The notes: generated from the sequence alone by a model not told the origin. A DNA stretch of 64,000 nucleotides from Metarhizium brunneum (GCF_013426205.1 NC_089423.1:434001-498000), one strand, 5' to 3'; shown: positions 43,262 through 56,800, counted from the first letter of the stretch. Translations and numbers: made by a program.

Positions 43262-45038
43262 GATAGTACTCTGTTTGCCATAGATATGTCGAATTAAACA
43301 GACCAAATTGCCGTGTTGTAGCGGCTTTGTGTGTCTTGGTACGACGATAGCCATCCCGTTAGGACTGTATTACAATGGCATCTCCCGATTCTCAGGTGCA
43401 TATAACTTTTACATCTTAATGTTTTGGACAGACTGGGTATGCGTTTGTTTCGGCCCTTTTGCAGGTACTGCGTTGACCTCTAGGTTTAAAACTTTAATGT
43501 TGTTCTCCCGGTGGCAGTGAAGGCTTCACTGAACAAAGTCAAAATGGTGGAGTAACTAGCACTTAAATAGACAACCACGAACTGCTGGTTTTATATTACA
43601 TGCATACGGAGTATATTAGTTGTCAAACACGTGAAAGCACTACTACGGTCCCATTGCATGACGTGTGGTCAGCTGTCAGGGCTTACAATCAAGGTACAAG
43701 AAGTATAGCGATTACAGGAATCGACTAAAGCACCATTGGAGGAAGTGTAGCATTCCATCTGGCCTTGTGTAACCGAATTACGTGATATCAGCTCTCCGGA
43801 AGCAACTACGCCTTTGGTCAGCGAAAGGGTTCAGACGCAACGTCGTTTTGCTGTTGTTTTGGTGCATGTGGAAATTTTCATACTCTCGGCAAGATACCGC
43901 TCTTCCGAGAAACTCTTATACGCCACAGGTACCGTGCTTATGAGCCGCATGCAGTTATATTGTGAAGTCTGGTACAGATTTCGTGGACGGCATGGGTAAT
44001 AAATGTAACCCCACGGGTAAACTTTCACAAAGTCTTACCTCCCGGGATCTTATCAGCTGCATTTTATCGCCTGCTACTGGATTGGACGACATCTGCCAGG
44101 ATAATTTGGGCCCTGCGTACGTTCCAGATGTCCCTTACTTAGTGTGTGCCCACAGCACAGCCAAGAAATCGCCTTTAACTGTCGGCCGATTCGGCCTACC
44201 TTGCCGTTTAGACAACCAACGAGAGATGTATTCAATCAAGGTCGAGCCTCGCCGCTAACGGATGAGTTCCGAGTGTCCCCGCAACCCTTGTCGTGATATC
44301 TGGGCGCGTGGCGCCGAGTTCGTGGACATGTCTGTTAGATCCATCTTTATTCTACCGTCTGGTCTCGACCTTTGCTGGAGACTGGCCTGCATATAGATCC
44401 GAGGCATCGGCGCCATCAACACTTCGGACATGTCCAGTTAAGGATGCATGCATGGGGGCTGAGCCGGCTAAGCATGTGTACCTCTTCAGATCAAGTTAGT
44501 ACATGTACTGTGATCCGCTTGGCAGAGGTACAGGTGGAGAGCTTGAGAGGGGGATTACATGTAGGGCTCAATGTTCCATGTCATCATTACATATGTGACC
44601 CGTCCAAAGTCAGCATATGTTCGCATGAGGGCGAACTGTCTCATCACCCAGTCCCCACCTCTTACGCCAAGTCTTGCAGGGTCTAACGGAAGTAAGAGCA
44701 GTGTAACCCTTTTCCTGTCAGCTCTCAGTGTGGCGATACTTTTTGCGGCGCGTGGTCAACGATGGTCAGTGACGGCACTTGCCAATGTCCCTCCCATCCA
44801 GACATTAAGCAACATATACGACACAAAAAAGGTACACTCGTGTTTTACGAATGTTACACGTCTACAGTTCTCCAGTTAACGGCTTGCTACGTCTAGGGTA
44901 CACAGGCCCTGATTGAGACGCGATTAAGAACTCGGGTGACTGCAGCCAATATAACATCTTGTTTTCTTGGAAATTAGACTCGGTTTCAAGCAGAGAAGCA
45001 CGGGAGCCCCTGCTCTGCCGGTGTCAGCTTCGGGAACC
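43262..45038. other. Intergenic, 1.8 kb
   Basis: No gene supported. It contains the GGCCGA-T-TCGGCC palindrome at 44184. The 3' part is the promoter of the second regulator. Confidence 0.45.
44184..44196. promoter_or_regulatory. Candidate regulator site GGCCGATTCGGCC
   Basis: A 13-nt inverted repeat sharing the 11-nt core GCCGATTCGGC with the site at 50148 in the PKS-NRPS promoter. Zn2Cys6 dimers bind paired CGG-type half-sites, so this is a reasonable but untested candidate. Confidence 0.4.
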
Positions 45039-46644
45039 ATGAACATGCTCATTCATGACCTGGGTCTTTCTCGCCGCGCATGCGACCGGTGTCACGGGCA
45101 GAAACTTCGGTGCAGACGGGAAAACAACAATGATGGCTGTGTGCGTTGCGTGAGAGCCGGTGTTCAGTGTACGCCAAGGCAAGTGAGATCTCGTCATCGC
45201 GCCCGTTCTCACGCAGCGCAACAGGCGTCGGTACGCCGGCCCAACGTCATACCGCCCTTAGGTAAAAGCCTATCCTGTTAAAATAGTGATGTGAGAAAAC
45301 TAGAGTGACTAATGGTACAATACAGCAACCCCAGAAACTGAGCAAACAAACAAAGACGCTTTAGAGCACTTTGGTGTTTCTCCTTCCAGCTTACTTGATA
45401 TTCCGTCTGACATGGTCTTGGCTCAGGATTCTTCATCCCTAGAGTCAGAAATTGGTCAGCCCTTGGAGGACCGTTATTGGCAGTCAGGAGAGGAACTTGG
45501 CGCCATTCAGACTAGCCACTCTGGCCAAACGTTTTCCCAGGAATCTCGGAGTCATAGTGTTGAGCGTTCTGAGCAAGAACAACGAAGTGAGCTTCACGAT
45601 ACGTCACATACCTCTTACTTGTTGTCGCCTTTCACATCTACTTTGTTGCCCCGCTACTCAGAAGGTCCTTCAAAGTGCCTCGGACGCCGGCTATCATTTA
45701 CGAGGAATATAACGCCGGAACATTCACGCCGTCAATCTCGGGATGACGCTACAGCCCATATCTTGAGCTTCAATCAACAAGAGGCATCTGCTTTCGTCAC
45801 TGGCAGTGACGATACTGGCACTGATCTGGCTTATGCGCAAGCAGTGTCCAGCCGACGGCAGTCTATTGCTAGCCATATTCACGGCTCATGCAATACGTCG
45901 CAGCAAACTAAACAGCCGGTTCTTGAATCTGCGAAGACGTCATGGATCCGAAAACTGTCGGATATCAATCTGGAGCTTCATCAACATATGTTGTCGATTC
46001 CTCCCATCGGAGCAAGGCAAAGCGTGTGGACAAGTAACGACCCAAATTCCATCCAGCACAAGAAGGAACTCGCAGTAGACCGTACATTTAAACTCGCCAA
46101 CAAATACACGGAAATCTTGAATGAAATTGTTTCTCGATTCAAGTCGTGCCAGGCCTATACCAGGCCAACAACGGACTCTCTGGCGTTAGACCAACCTTCA
46201 CAGCTTCTTGTGTTATGCAGCTACCTGTGTCTTGTCGAGTTGTTCGACAAGGCCTTGCAGCACATCAAAAGATGGACCGAGGTTCGGTTGAAAATGGGTC
46301 TGTCTGCTTCCGATCATTTTCCAATTCATCTACCAGGTTTGGCGATCGGCTCCTTCAAATTACCCACATCCTCGTCGATACAGCCGCTCATTCTAACGTG
46401 CATGATTGAGGCGACGATACGGCACATGCACAGTTTAGTTGGCGATATGATGACGCCTTCAAATACTGAGAGCTGGAAAGAAAGAAATCCTACTACAGCT
46501 ACTGCTGAGCAAGACACCAGTGCTAGGGGTGAACTCAGCAGCGTGGCTAAAGTAACGCTACAAGCAATAAGAGCCAAGGAAGATTCTACAACAGAGCTCA
46601 TCCAACAAACCTGGAAACTTGCTCTCCGATGTGATGTCCCTTGA
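45039..46644 (+). CDS. Zn2Cys6 transcription factor 2
   Basis: Exons 45039-45261 and 45326-46644 encode 513 residues. The 64-nt intron (GTAAAA..ACTAATG..TACAG) joins the zinc cluster exon to the effector part. The cluster is C15-x2-C18-x6-C25-x8-C34-x2-C37-x6-C44 (RRACDRCHGQKLRC), followed by a basic arm RQVRSRHRARS. The middle is Ser/Gln-rich. A helical region with CSYLCLVELFDKALQHI and the late FKLPTSSSIQPLILTCMIEA resembles regulators found in fungal metabolite clusters. The ATG in context aaccATG is preferred over a longer non-ATG extension. Pathway-specific control is likely. It converges with the EthD gene. Confidence 0.9.
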
Positions 46645-47022
46645 AACTTCCATCTCAAATAGGCCTCGGGCAGAAAGAAAAATACTATCTGAAGACTGAG
46701 ATATAGGCAGGGTTGAGCCTACAATTGAACCTGCTGTTACTGTCACGTTATGAGACTTATTGTTAACTAAGCTTACTTCTTAAATAAAAATAATTTATCC
46801 TTTAAAAGGGTTTATATCTTTTATCTTTAGTTTAAAAGACTTCCCAGCCACCTGATAAAATCAGGGTGGCTGGCCAGCCTCTCAACTACTAATATCGATA
46901 ATTTTATGACATCTAGCAATTACGTCAAGTCTGCTTGTTCAACTAACAGAGGAAGCCGTATCCGACAGTTACGAGCAGGCTACAGAGTCGTCGAATGAAC
47001 TGCTCCTCAACTTACGTTCCGT
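46645..47022. other. Convergent 3' region between regulator 2 and the EthD gene
   Basis: No coding sequence. The near-palindrome AGCCACCTGA/TCAGGGTGGCTGG at about 46848-46875 can form a hairpin and may aid 3' end formation. Confidence 0.4.
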
Positions 47023-47600
47023 TTATGGGGCAACATTTAACTCCTTAAATGTTGGATACATAGGCTTACCATCATCACCAACGTTCACCACCCTCCCTTC
47101 GCTTACATACGTCTCTATCCAGCCGATACTAATCTCCGCACGGATGCCACTTATATATGGCTCCTCTTCGGCCTGGAGTGCTTGAAAGTCGGGATCAGAC
47201 GCTCCCTTATAAAACGTCTCCATGTCTCTGAACAGGAACTCGACTTGAGCATCGTAGTCACGGACAACCCATGGGCTTCCGCGTTTCGCATTGAGCTCAG
47301 CCGTGGCATTGCGAAAAGACTTGGGAGCAAAGTACTTGACAGAAACGTTATTGGCTGGTTCTAAGAAACTTGTGCCATTGTATGGCAATAGGATAATGGG
47401 TCTCTTTTAGTGATAAATAGAAGACTTACTATAGAGAATCCTTCGATGCCATTTTTTGCGTGAAGCTTTGCTGCTTGTGTAGCGTGTTTCTCGGTGACCC
47501 AGTGATGGAAGTCTTCCTCACTGACATTCGGCTGACGGTAATGTGCCACGGTCATCCTCAAAAGGCGTCTCTTCTGTATGGGTTCAACTGGCTCGGCCAT
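47023..47600 (-). CDS. EthD-domain protein
   Basis: Exons 47430-47600 and 47023-47334 encode 160 residues. The 95-nt intron (GTAAGT..GTCAAG) joins GIEGFSI to YFAPKSFRNATAELN, which is how the family reads. Nearer acceptors break the frame or leave a 26-nt intron. The ferredoxin-like EthD fold shows as RMTVAHYRQPNVSEEDFHHW..HATQAAKLHAK and a C-terminal EEPYISGIRAEISIGWIETY. EthD proteins in fungal clusters are small soluble dimers, some of which act as dehydratases, decarboxylases or cyclisation aids. No catalytic role can be assigned here. The hydrolase lies upstream on the same strand. Confidence 0.85.
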
Positions 47601-48261
47601 GGTTGCAAACAAGTCCAAGAGAATTGTGAAACTACGTCGATCCCGTGTTTTGTGTGTACAGCTTTGTGTATATGCAATTCTTGGAGGACCATGGCGGTTT
47701 TTAGGAAGACCTTGCGAACTTATGCTTTGTTCAGCGTACCATTTGCGACCCTGGGCCGATAATCCGGGTACCGAAATTCGTAAATTATATCCTGCTATCA
47801 CCGACTTGTGGAGGCTTCGGTGAGTCCTACCCTAATGCCCTATTTGCCCTTCCATGCAGCATAATCCCCCCTCATTCTCCAGATTATTGCAGGTGCCTCA
47901 GAGCCGGTCAACCGAACGGCGATGTTCTCTTGGTGCAGACAAGCTTACAGAGTCATTCCTTTTCATACTTTGGTCCCCCTGAGTTCTCGGATGCATAGTC
48001 TGAATAGCCGAAATGCATCATCATGAAAGTACCATGGAAGAGAATTTCAGAAGGGCGATACTATGTAGTCAAATTGTATTTGTATATGGGCCTCGTTCGT
48101 GCCTGTAGTTGTTGCAGTATTCAAGGCTCATGTATTGTTCGATGATAGTGTTCGTTCATTGCATTGCATGGCGCACTAAATGCGGATGGATTTATTGAAG
48201 CATACAAGTGCGTTAGGACTTTTACTGGCCTTAATTCAAAACATGTCCATACCAGTCGCCC
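47601..48261. other. Intergenic between hydrolase and EthD gene
   Basis: 661 bp with no supported gene. It serves as the 3' end of the hydrolase and the promoter of the EthD gene, both on the minus strand. Confidence 0.45.
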
Positions 48262-49620
48262 CTAAAGTAAGCTCGTATTCTTAGCTGTGTTCTTGACAAG
48301 CGACCCCAAATCTGATGTTGCATTCAATGTTTCCCTCCGAATCCCAAATTTCATGTCCAGCCATTGGAATGTTCTCTGCGCTGAATAGCCGAAAGCACCG
48401 ATCTTTGCCTGTAACCCTCCGTAGGCTATGTCATTAGCAATCCACTTTTCCTTGTCCACGCCATCCTTAAGGCTTGTCAAGCAGTCATAGATCTTGTCTG
48501 TTGTAGTCGCCGGATCAAAGTACCAGCTTGCTCCTGCGCCAGTTACCAAAGTAGGACATTTCACATCAGCTAGATACTCTGTCCCGTCTGGCTTGAGCAG
48601 CGTGTAGTCGCCAAAACTCCGCATAATCTCGGCCTCAGTTGTACTGTTTGTTGCCCACTTCAGGTGATTAAATTCCCATCTTGCCTGGAAGTCAAGCCGC
48701 TGCAGAAAACCCAGGATTGCATTGAATGTTCTGTCAGACAGCCAGCCTTTCATGAAGCCGTTGAACAGCGGTCCTGGCATTCTGCCACCGACAAAACTTG
48801 CCAAACTGTAGAACCCGTCGACACTGATGCAGGCTTTGATACGCGGGTCCACGGCCGCGCGCAAGGCAAAATAGCCACCCATGGATGCTCCGGTAACAGC
48901 AATGTTGTCAAGGTCGAGTTCAAGATCTGGATGACTCGCCGCAAAGTCAAAGAGGTGGTTCAACACCGCACCTGTGACCACTTCCCAGTCTGGGCGCATA
49001 GGTAACTTATCACGGCGGAGAACAATACCCTGACCTGGTCCTTCGAATGTTACGACTGCATACCCAATGTCAGGACCAAACGCAGGATTTACAAAGTATA
49101 TCTCCTCTTGCGTGGAATCACCTCCGCCAGAATTCAACAGAATAGGGATCTTGCGGCCGGGGATTCGCCTGGAGGCTTCTGGCAAGTAGAGGTAACCTGG
49201 CAATTTGATGCCATTTTCGAACGGAATCTCTAGAAAGAACGTCTTGCCAGCGCGGTATTGGACGCCCTTTCGAAAGTTCCCAATGGCGCGCTCAAGAGTG
49301 GCAAGAACCCGCCGGTCTTGGCCAATCTTCCCCTCGTTCAGCATGAACTGAGCCGCACGCAGGTAGTTGGATGACCTCAAATAAGCACGACGTGCAGATA
49401 CTACGTCTCCTGCTTGCTCGGCTTCCTTTGCGATACATTCAGCTTTGTTGCCAGCTTCAAGGAATGCGTTGAACCACGATTCCGGATCCAGGTCCCTAAT
49501 CTTGGCAGCTGCTTCAAGTGCCTCTCCTATCTCGGCACCTTCGTGCGGCGCCATGGCTAGGAGGCGAAGATACTCGAAGTTGAAAAAGGCCGACTTGAAG
49601 AATGTGTGCATGGCCACCAT
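48262..49620 (-). CDS. FrsA-like alpha/beta hydrolase
   Basis: A single exon encodes 452 residues. The N-terminal helical cap (residues 1-130, WFNAFLEAGNKAE, ARRAYLRSSNYLRAAQFML) precedes an alpha/beta hydrolase core with an oxyanion segment LLNSGGGDS, the nucleophile elbow GASMGG (Ser246), and late acidic and His positions. The architecture is that of the FrsA/DUF1100 group, which includes hydrolases that accompany PKS-NRPS enzymes, such as PsoB of pseurotin and those of cytochalasan clusters. A role in off-loading, proofreading or ring formation is likely but unproved. It is divergent from the PKS-NRPS across 1.2 kb. Confidence 0.93.
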   Translation of the reverse strand: MVAMHTFFKSAFFNFEYLRLLAMAPHEGAEIGEALEAAAKIRDLDPESWFNAFLEAGNKAECIAKEAEQAGDVVSARRAYLRSSNYLRAAQFMLNEGKIGQDRRVLATLERAIGNFRKGVQYRAGKTFFLEIPFENGIKLPGYLYLPEASRRIPGRKIPILLNSGGGDSTQEEIYFVNPAFGPDIGYAVVTFEGPGQGIVLRRDKLPMRPDWEVVTGAVLNHLFDFAASHPDLELDLDNIAVTGASMGGYFALRAAVDPRIKACISVDGFYSLASFVGGRMPGPLFNGFMKGWLSDRTFNAILGFLQRLDFQARWEFNHLKWATNSTTEAEIMRSFGDYTLLKPDGTEYLADVKCPTLVTGAGASWYFDPATTTDKIYDCLTSLKDGVDKEKWIANDIAYGGLQAKIGAFGYSAQRTFQWLDMKFGIRRETLNATSDLGSLVKNTAKNTSLL

Positions 49621-50802
49621 GATTGTAAAGTGCCCTGTGACAAAGTCACCTTACGACACTCCTAATAAAGCTACTAAGTAGCACTGATAGTTAATGACTT
49701 GCTATTTCAGCTCGGGTCTATGTTGTGTAAACCACGAAACTGGTCGAGAACTTCTGAGAGCCACGGCGGGACGGCCTACCTAGGTGCACTGACTTTTCAG
49801 TGTGCGGAGATACTGCTCACGGAGAATTGCCAAAAAAAAATTGAGTGATAAACTATGCTAGCGAGCTCTTCGCATCAGAAACTGGCCACTGACCTCGGAT
49901 TGTAATGGGCTCTGCAATGGTAGCAAAGACGATGTGATAGCAGATGATTGTCTACCATCTATTTTTACGGCTCCTTTACCTAATTCAAATACGAATCCGG
50001 TAGTATTAGCAGCAGGTTGAATTCGCGGGGTATGCCAGCCGGCCACGGACTCTGACTACGAATCTTGGTAGGAAAAATTGTCATATTTTTGCTAGGCTAA
50101 GCCTCTTAAGGCGTTGAATGTTGATTCGGCAATGTCTTCTCTTGGGCTACGCCGATTCGGCGTACTCTATGAATACGTTGAATAGTGCTGATGGTCGGAC
50201 CCTTCAAACTGGCAAATCGTTGCATACGATAACACGACATATGGTTCATGTAAGGCGACTGTATGGATTTATTTAATCGGTTCGGTTCTATGCAAATTCC
50301 AGTTGCTCTACTGTAAATACCCGAAGTTAGTTGCTGCTTTGTCCGTTCTACGGGCCATTTTCGGTATATGGTACGGTAGCTGTCCAAGCCTAGCAATTCC
50401 ATGTCCCTTTTTGGCATTTCGATTCTGGCTATAGGTTAGCTACATCCCTGTCTATTCGTTCGGGATGTGGGTCTTGCGCCACTCGGGAATTGGCTTGTGC
50501 CGTTATACTACCGCATTGGGGTATCCAGCCCGGTGTCCCAATCGAGGCATCGGCTCCATGTCAGCGGCTGCCGAAAGCGCGGACCGTGTACATCATGGCC
50601 CATGCTATACACTGGACACTGATACGGAATGTCAAGTGTATGGTATTATAGTTAACTTCCCTTGTGTGCGTTAATGTCGAAAAGCGGTGTCGTTCGAATT
50701 CAACGCTGTATGCCGCTCAGTTGAGCTGCAGTCGAACCGCAGTTGGCGAACCACCAAAGACACAAGCTACCCTTGCTACCACCTCACCTAGACTCAGACA
50801 CC
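49621..50802. promoter_or_regulatory. Divergent promoter region, hydrolase / PKS-NRPS
   Basis: No coding sequence is supported. It contains GATTCGGC at about 50123 and a larger palindrome around 50156, both sharing the TCGGC half-site, which suggests co-regulation of the two genes. Confidence 0.55.
50148..50164. promoter_or_regulatory. Candidate regulator palindrome TACGCCGA-T-TCGGCGTA
   Basis: Arms of 8 bp about a single central base. The core GCCGATTCGGC recurs at 44185-44195. Not the published AflR site TCG-N5-CGA; the half-sites here are everted. Confidence 0.45.
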
Positions 50803-53800
50803 ATGGCCTATACACATTCGCCAAAAGAACCCATAGCTATTATTGGAAGCGGATGTCGATTTCCTGGGGATGCAACATCGCCCTCCAAGTTGTGGGACTT
50901 GCTGCGATCCCCTCGAGACCTAACGAAACCTATTCCCGCTGAATCACGTTTCAACGCTGAGGGCTTTTACCACCCAAAGGGCAAGCGCCACGGAGCCAGC
51001 AATGTCACGAAGTCGTACTTTATTGAAGAAGACCCACGGTTCTTTGACTCTGGATTCTTTAGCATTGCGCCTCGTGAGGCCGAGGCCATCGATCCCCAGC
51101 AGCGGCTCCTGCTGGAGACCGTTTATGAGGCTATGGAAAATGCAGGACTCACACTACAGGGACTCAGAGGAAGCCAGACATCTGCCTATGTAGGCGCCAT
51201 GTCAGCTGATTATACGGATACTCAGATGCGAGACCTGGAGAATTTATCCCAGTACATGATAACAGGGACATCGCGCGCTCTGCTCTCCAACCGCCTGTCT
51301 TACTTTTTCGACTGGAAGGGTCCATCAATCTCAGTCGATACTGCATGTTCTTCCAGCCTGGCGGCTGTCCACCTTGGTGTGCAGAGTTTGCGAAACGGCG
51401 AATGTACGACTTCGTGTGTCGCAGGGTCCAACTTGATTCTAGGACCTGATGCGTATCTTGCCGCCACAAGTCTGCATTTGCTCTCACCTTCAGGGAGGTC
51501 TCAAATGTGGGATAAGGGCGCAGATGGGTATGCCCGAGGTGAGGGCGTGTGCGCCTTCTTTATGAAGACGCTGTCCCAAGCTCTTAGAGACGGGGATCGG
51601 ATAGATGCACTCATCCGAGAATCGTGTATAAACCAGGACGGTCGCACCAAGGGCATTACACTCCCCAGTGCAGAGGCACAGGCCGCATTGATTAGAACGA
51701 CCTATAGGAATGCTGGACTGGACATTTTGAGAAACGAGGACCGACCGCAATACGTTGAAGCACACGGTGAGTTCCAACCTGCTTCGTGGACCTGCCCTCG
51801 GTGACACTGGTGCGCAAAACCACGGCGCAATAATATGGCTAACTAGTTCTCAAATGCAGGTACTGGTACACAAGCTGGAGACCCTAGAGAGGCGTCAGCC
51901 ATCAGCCAAACGTTTTTCCCGCCTGACCAAGAGCTTGGAAATAAGCCCAATATAGTCGTAGGGTCGGTTAAGACGATAATTGGGCACACAGAAGGATGTA
52001 CGTTGTTCATTTCTGTTACATATAGGGCAAGCTAACCTTGGAGAATATAGGCGCTGGTATCGCCGGGCTTTTGAAGGTTCTGCTGGCCATGAGACATAAG
52101 ACTATTCCTCCCAACCAACATCTTCGTCATCTCAACCCGAGCGTGGAGCCTTTTTACAAGAACCTTGGAATACCTACAACTCTACTAGATTGGCCTCACG
52201 TTCCCTTTGATCACCCACTTCGGGCGAGTATAAATGGCTTCGGATCTGGCGGCACCAATTGTCATGCAATCATGGAAAGCTATGTTCCCGAAATCCATGA
52301 TCATGGGCCATGGGGAAGGCCGGAAGCACTCCGCAATGTTCAAGCATCTCCGCTACCAGATGTTGACTTCACTCCAACTCCCCTTATTTTCTCTGCTGCC
52401 TCGGAATCAGCCTTGGTAGCAATGTTGGAGAAATATGCGCGGTATCTAGAAAATACTGATGTGCCTATCCAACGCCTGGCGAAGACCCTCTACTCGCACC
52501 GCTCAACCCTTGGTGTAAGAGTGATTTTCCCCACGACCTCGCGACTAGAGTTACTTGAGGAAATAAAGAAAAAACTCTCTAAAGTCCGCGACAGTCCCGG
52601 TACGGAAATTGGCACTCGGTCCTCCGTCATAGAATTCGATGAGAACAGACGCCCCCGAATCCTGGGCATATTTACTGGCCAAGGAGCACAATGGCCGGGC
52701 ATGGGACAAACTTTAATGAAAAGATGTGCATTGTTCAGGACAACAATCGAGAACATGGAACAGGCACTGGCTCTGCTTCCAGACCCGCCAGAGTGGTCTC
52801 TCAAGAAAGAGATCATGGCACCTCCCGCAGAGTCTCGATTAGGAGAAGCTGAAATCTCCCTCCCTGTATGTGCAGCGGTCCAGGTAGGGCTTGTTCGTCT
52901 GCTTTCTCAAGCGGGCATAAGTTTTCATAGTGTGGTCGGTCATTCAGGCGGAGAAATCGGGGCTGCGTATGCGGCTGGTAAAATCTCTGAGAATGACGCG
53001 GTAATCATTGCATATTACCGCGGTGTTTATGCAAAACTCGCCATCGGTGCAGATGGGAAGAAGGGCGCAATGATTGCGGTTGGGTTTGGTTATGAGGAGG
53101 GCCTGAATTTCTGTTCAAACCCGAAGATGAAGGATCGCCTGACCATAGCCGCCAGCAACTCGCCTAAAAGTATTACGCTTTCTGGTAACGAAGACGCTGT
53201 CATTGAAGCAAAGGAGATGCTTGATAATGAAGGCCTCTTCAATCGCGTGCTAAAGTTGGACACAGCCTACCATTCGTCACATATGTATCCTTGTGCCGCG
53301 CCCTATCTCGCTGCACTCCAACGCTGCGACATTAAGGTAGGCAAAAGCAGCGCAACTACTGCCTGGGTATCAAGTGTATACGAAGACAACAGGACAATTA
53401 CTGATGATCAAGACGCCGACATGAAGGCAATATACTGGAAAGACAACTTGATCGGAAGGGTGTTGTTTTCCCAAGCCCTTGAATGCGCATTGGATGATGA
53501 CAGAGGGGCTTTTGATCTTGCTTTAGAGGTTGGACCCCATCCAGCTTTGAGAGGTCCATCACTTGAGACTATTAGATCCAAGCTTGGATCCGAAATCCCT
53601 TATGCCGGTGTCTTGGACCGGAAGTCGGACGATGTCACAGCACTGAGCAGAGCTCTTGGCTTTGTATGGACGCACCTGGGATCTGACTGTGTGAACTTCG
53701 ATGACTATTCATCTGCCTTTGACGAAAGAAATAGTCATATTGACAAGACGCCTCTGGCAAACCTACCAACATATCCGTGGGATCACAAGTCGATCTTGTG

Positions 53801-56800
53801 GCGAGAGTCTAGACTCAACAGGCAGGTCCGACATAGAAGTGACCGGCCTCATGAGCTGCTTGGCAACAGGACTCCAGATGACACAGAATACGAGCCAAGA
53901 TGGCGGAATTTCTTCAAGCTAGAGGAGATGCCCTGGCTGCGAGACCATTGTATACAAAACCAAATTATAGTCCCCGCAGCCACATACTGCGTGATGGCCC
54001 TAGAGGCTGCTAGGTTTCTTGGTAGGGGAAAGCATGTGGTAAACATCGAGCTTTCCAATATCGCCATCCTGCGGCCAATCGTCTTGGATGAATCCTCTGG
54101 GGGAACCGAGACCTTGCTATCTCTGCGCAGCGATCTCGACTCCAACAAGGGAAAAAGCGATGTCATTCACGCTGAGTTCAGTCTCAGCGCGGGTACCGTG
54201 GAGGATGGACACTTGAGGACTGCCGCCTCAGGAGAAATACGGGTCTTTCTGGCAAACGATGGGGCTGACTACTCGACCTTCTTTCCTCTGAGATCGGAGA
54301 AGACGCAGTCTGAACTGTTGCCAGTCAATGTCAACCGGTTCTACGAGTCGCTAAGTCAAATGGGGTTGGGCTATACCGGCCCGTTCAGGGCGATGACTTC
54401 CATGAGGAGACAGATGGATACGGCATCCTCCGTCGTCGAGATTGATGAAGACGTGGGAAGGTCAATCCCAGTTCACCCGACTTGGCTTGATGTATGCTTT
54501 CAGACGTTTCTAGCTGCCTTTGCCGCTCCTCGAGATGCTTCACTATGGACAGCATTTATGCCCACAACAATCGGCCGCATGGCATTTTCTCCTGCTACAA
54601 GGGCCACCCCCAACGGACCAGCGTCGATGACCGTCGATGCACAGCTAACTGAATTGACACCGGCTTTCCAAGCGAAGTTGCCTACAATCACCGGCGACAT
54701 GAGCATCTATAACTCCAAGACTGGTCGACTAGAAGTTCACATTGAAGATTTCACAATGAGTTCTTTCCTTCCAGCTACAGAGAAAGACGACAGACGTCTG
54801 TATCTGAAGACGGTGTGGCGGCCCGACATTCTTTCTAGAGCAACTTTCGAAGCACAGCAGCAAATTGACTCTCTACATGAGTTGAAGGTCATTGATGCCT
54901 GTGAAAAGGTAGTTCGCTTTTATCTATCAAAGCTTCGGAGGGAAAAGTCCTTCCCCGAGATAGTCAAGACGATTCCAGGCTTGCTTGGTGTGGTTGAGGC
55001 GGCGACAGCTAGTACCGTAAGCGAACCAACAGAGCCAGAACTCGCTTCAATTTTGCAGGAGTTTGGACACCACATAGATATGACACTAGTGACAACGATT
55101 GGTGAGCAGCTCTTGCAAAACTCGGGGCTCAGTCCGGTTCCTGCTGAAGCACCATCGTCTCTGGGTGACCTTGTATCCCGATGGCACCATGAAGGGTTAG
55201 GCTTCACACAAGTCCACCAACACATTGGGAGTGCAGCAAAACAAATATCGCATCGATATACAAATTTACGAGTCCTGCAAGTTGGCCCATCCTCAGCTAG
55301 TCTTGTGCGAGCACTATGTCAAGGACTTGAGCATGCCTTAGATTCATATACTATTGTGGACGGGTCGGAGCACATTGTCGAAGAAATTAGGGCGGGCTTG
55401 GTTTCAAACAAATTGAGAGTCGACGCGAAAGTCCTCGATGTCGAAGCCGGGCTCGGGGAGGGAAATGATGCTTTTGCTGCCGGCTCTTTCGACTTGATTA
55501 TTACTCACAAGGCTTTCAGAAAGCAGGCCGCTGCTTTAAGAACGGTCCGAGATCTATTAAGGCCAGGAGGCTTCCTTGTGATGATGGCTGCGACTGGGCC
55601 GCAACTTCGTTTCCCTTTCTTCATGTTATCAGCTCCGGCGCCGGTGAACGACGACCAGGGATCAATTCAGCCGCAGTTATTGAACTCGACCCGAGACGAA
55701 ATACACAGCATCCTCCAGAAATCTGGTTTCTCAGGTGTTGACTCCATGGCACTTGATAACGTTGAGGCGAAACACACATTCTCTGTCGTTGTCTCACAGG
55801 CAATCGATGATGATGTTAACTTCCTGAGAACTCCGCTTGCGTGGACGTCGCCGATTACCACTAGCGGAAAAATCCTCGTTTTGGGTGGTTCCTCGCTTAA
55901 AGTCACCAATATCATCAGAATCGTGCAGTCTCATTTATCCCGTGTCTGGAGCGGTGAGATTGTCACTGTCGAATCCCTCTCAGGACTGCTTAGCCAGGAA
56001 GTCGAAGAGGCTGAAGCTGTTCTTAGTATTACTGAGCTCGATCAGCCAATTCTTGAGCGGCTGAACGCGCCTAATTTCCAAAATCTACAGATGCTCCTGG
56101 ACAAGTCTAAGGCACTCCTGTGGATAACTCAAGGTGCATCTGAAAGCCCCTATCAGAGCGCAACCATTGGACTCGGGCGATCTTTCATGTCTGAGAACCC
56201 GCAGAAGGCTCTACAATTCCTCGATTTGGATACAGTCACTGGTAATGAGGCAGTTCTTGCAGAGAGTCTACTCCGACTTATTGCAAGTGCTGTTAAAACA
56301 ACTGACGCTTCAAAAGGCGGCTCACGCCTGTGGATGATTGAGCCGGAACTTTCGTTGGACAAAGGCACACTTCTTATTCCAAGACTTGTCCCCGATAAGA
56401 AACGTAACGATCGTCTCAACTCGCTGAAACGGAAAGTAGAGACCCAAGCTCTTGTTGGGACGCGGGCCGTAACTCTTGTTCCTTCGCTGCACAATGCTGG
56501 TCAAGTCGCATACACGGCCGAAGAGACACTTAATCACCGTTCAGAACCGGCTTCAGACCAAGTTTCCCTAAGAGTTGAGTATTGCTCCGCAGACCCCGTC
56601 CTGCCTAACCACCACGGGGACAACCTGTTCTGTTGCGTTGGCCGCACACAGGATGAGGAGCGCTTCTTGGCATTATCGGCTTCCAACTCGTCCGCAATCA
56701 CGGTGCCACGGGCGTGGACTATTCGACTGAGCGATGACAAGCTGAAGGAATCAGCTATCCTCTCCGTGCTTTTTCACGCGTTGCACCGAATTAAGGCGCG

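Noticed and set aside
47335..47429. EthD gene as a frameshifted pseudogene
   Set aside because: A 95-nt intron ending GTCAAG keeps the frame and gives a normal-length EthD protein.
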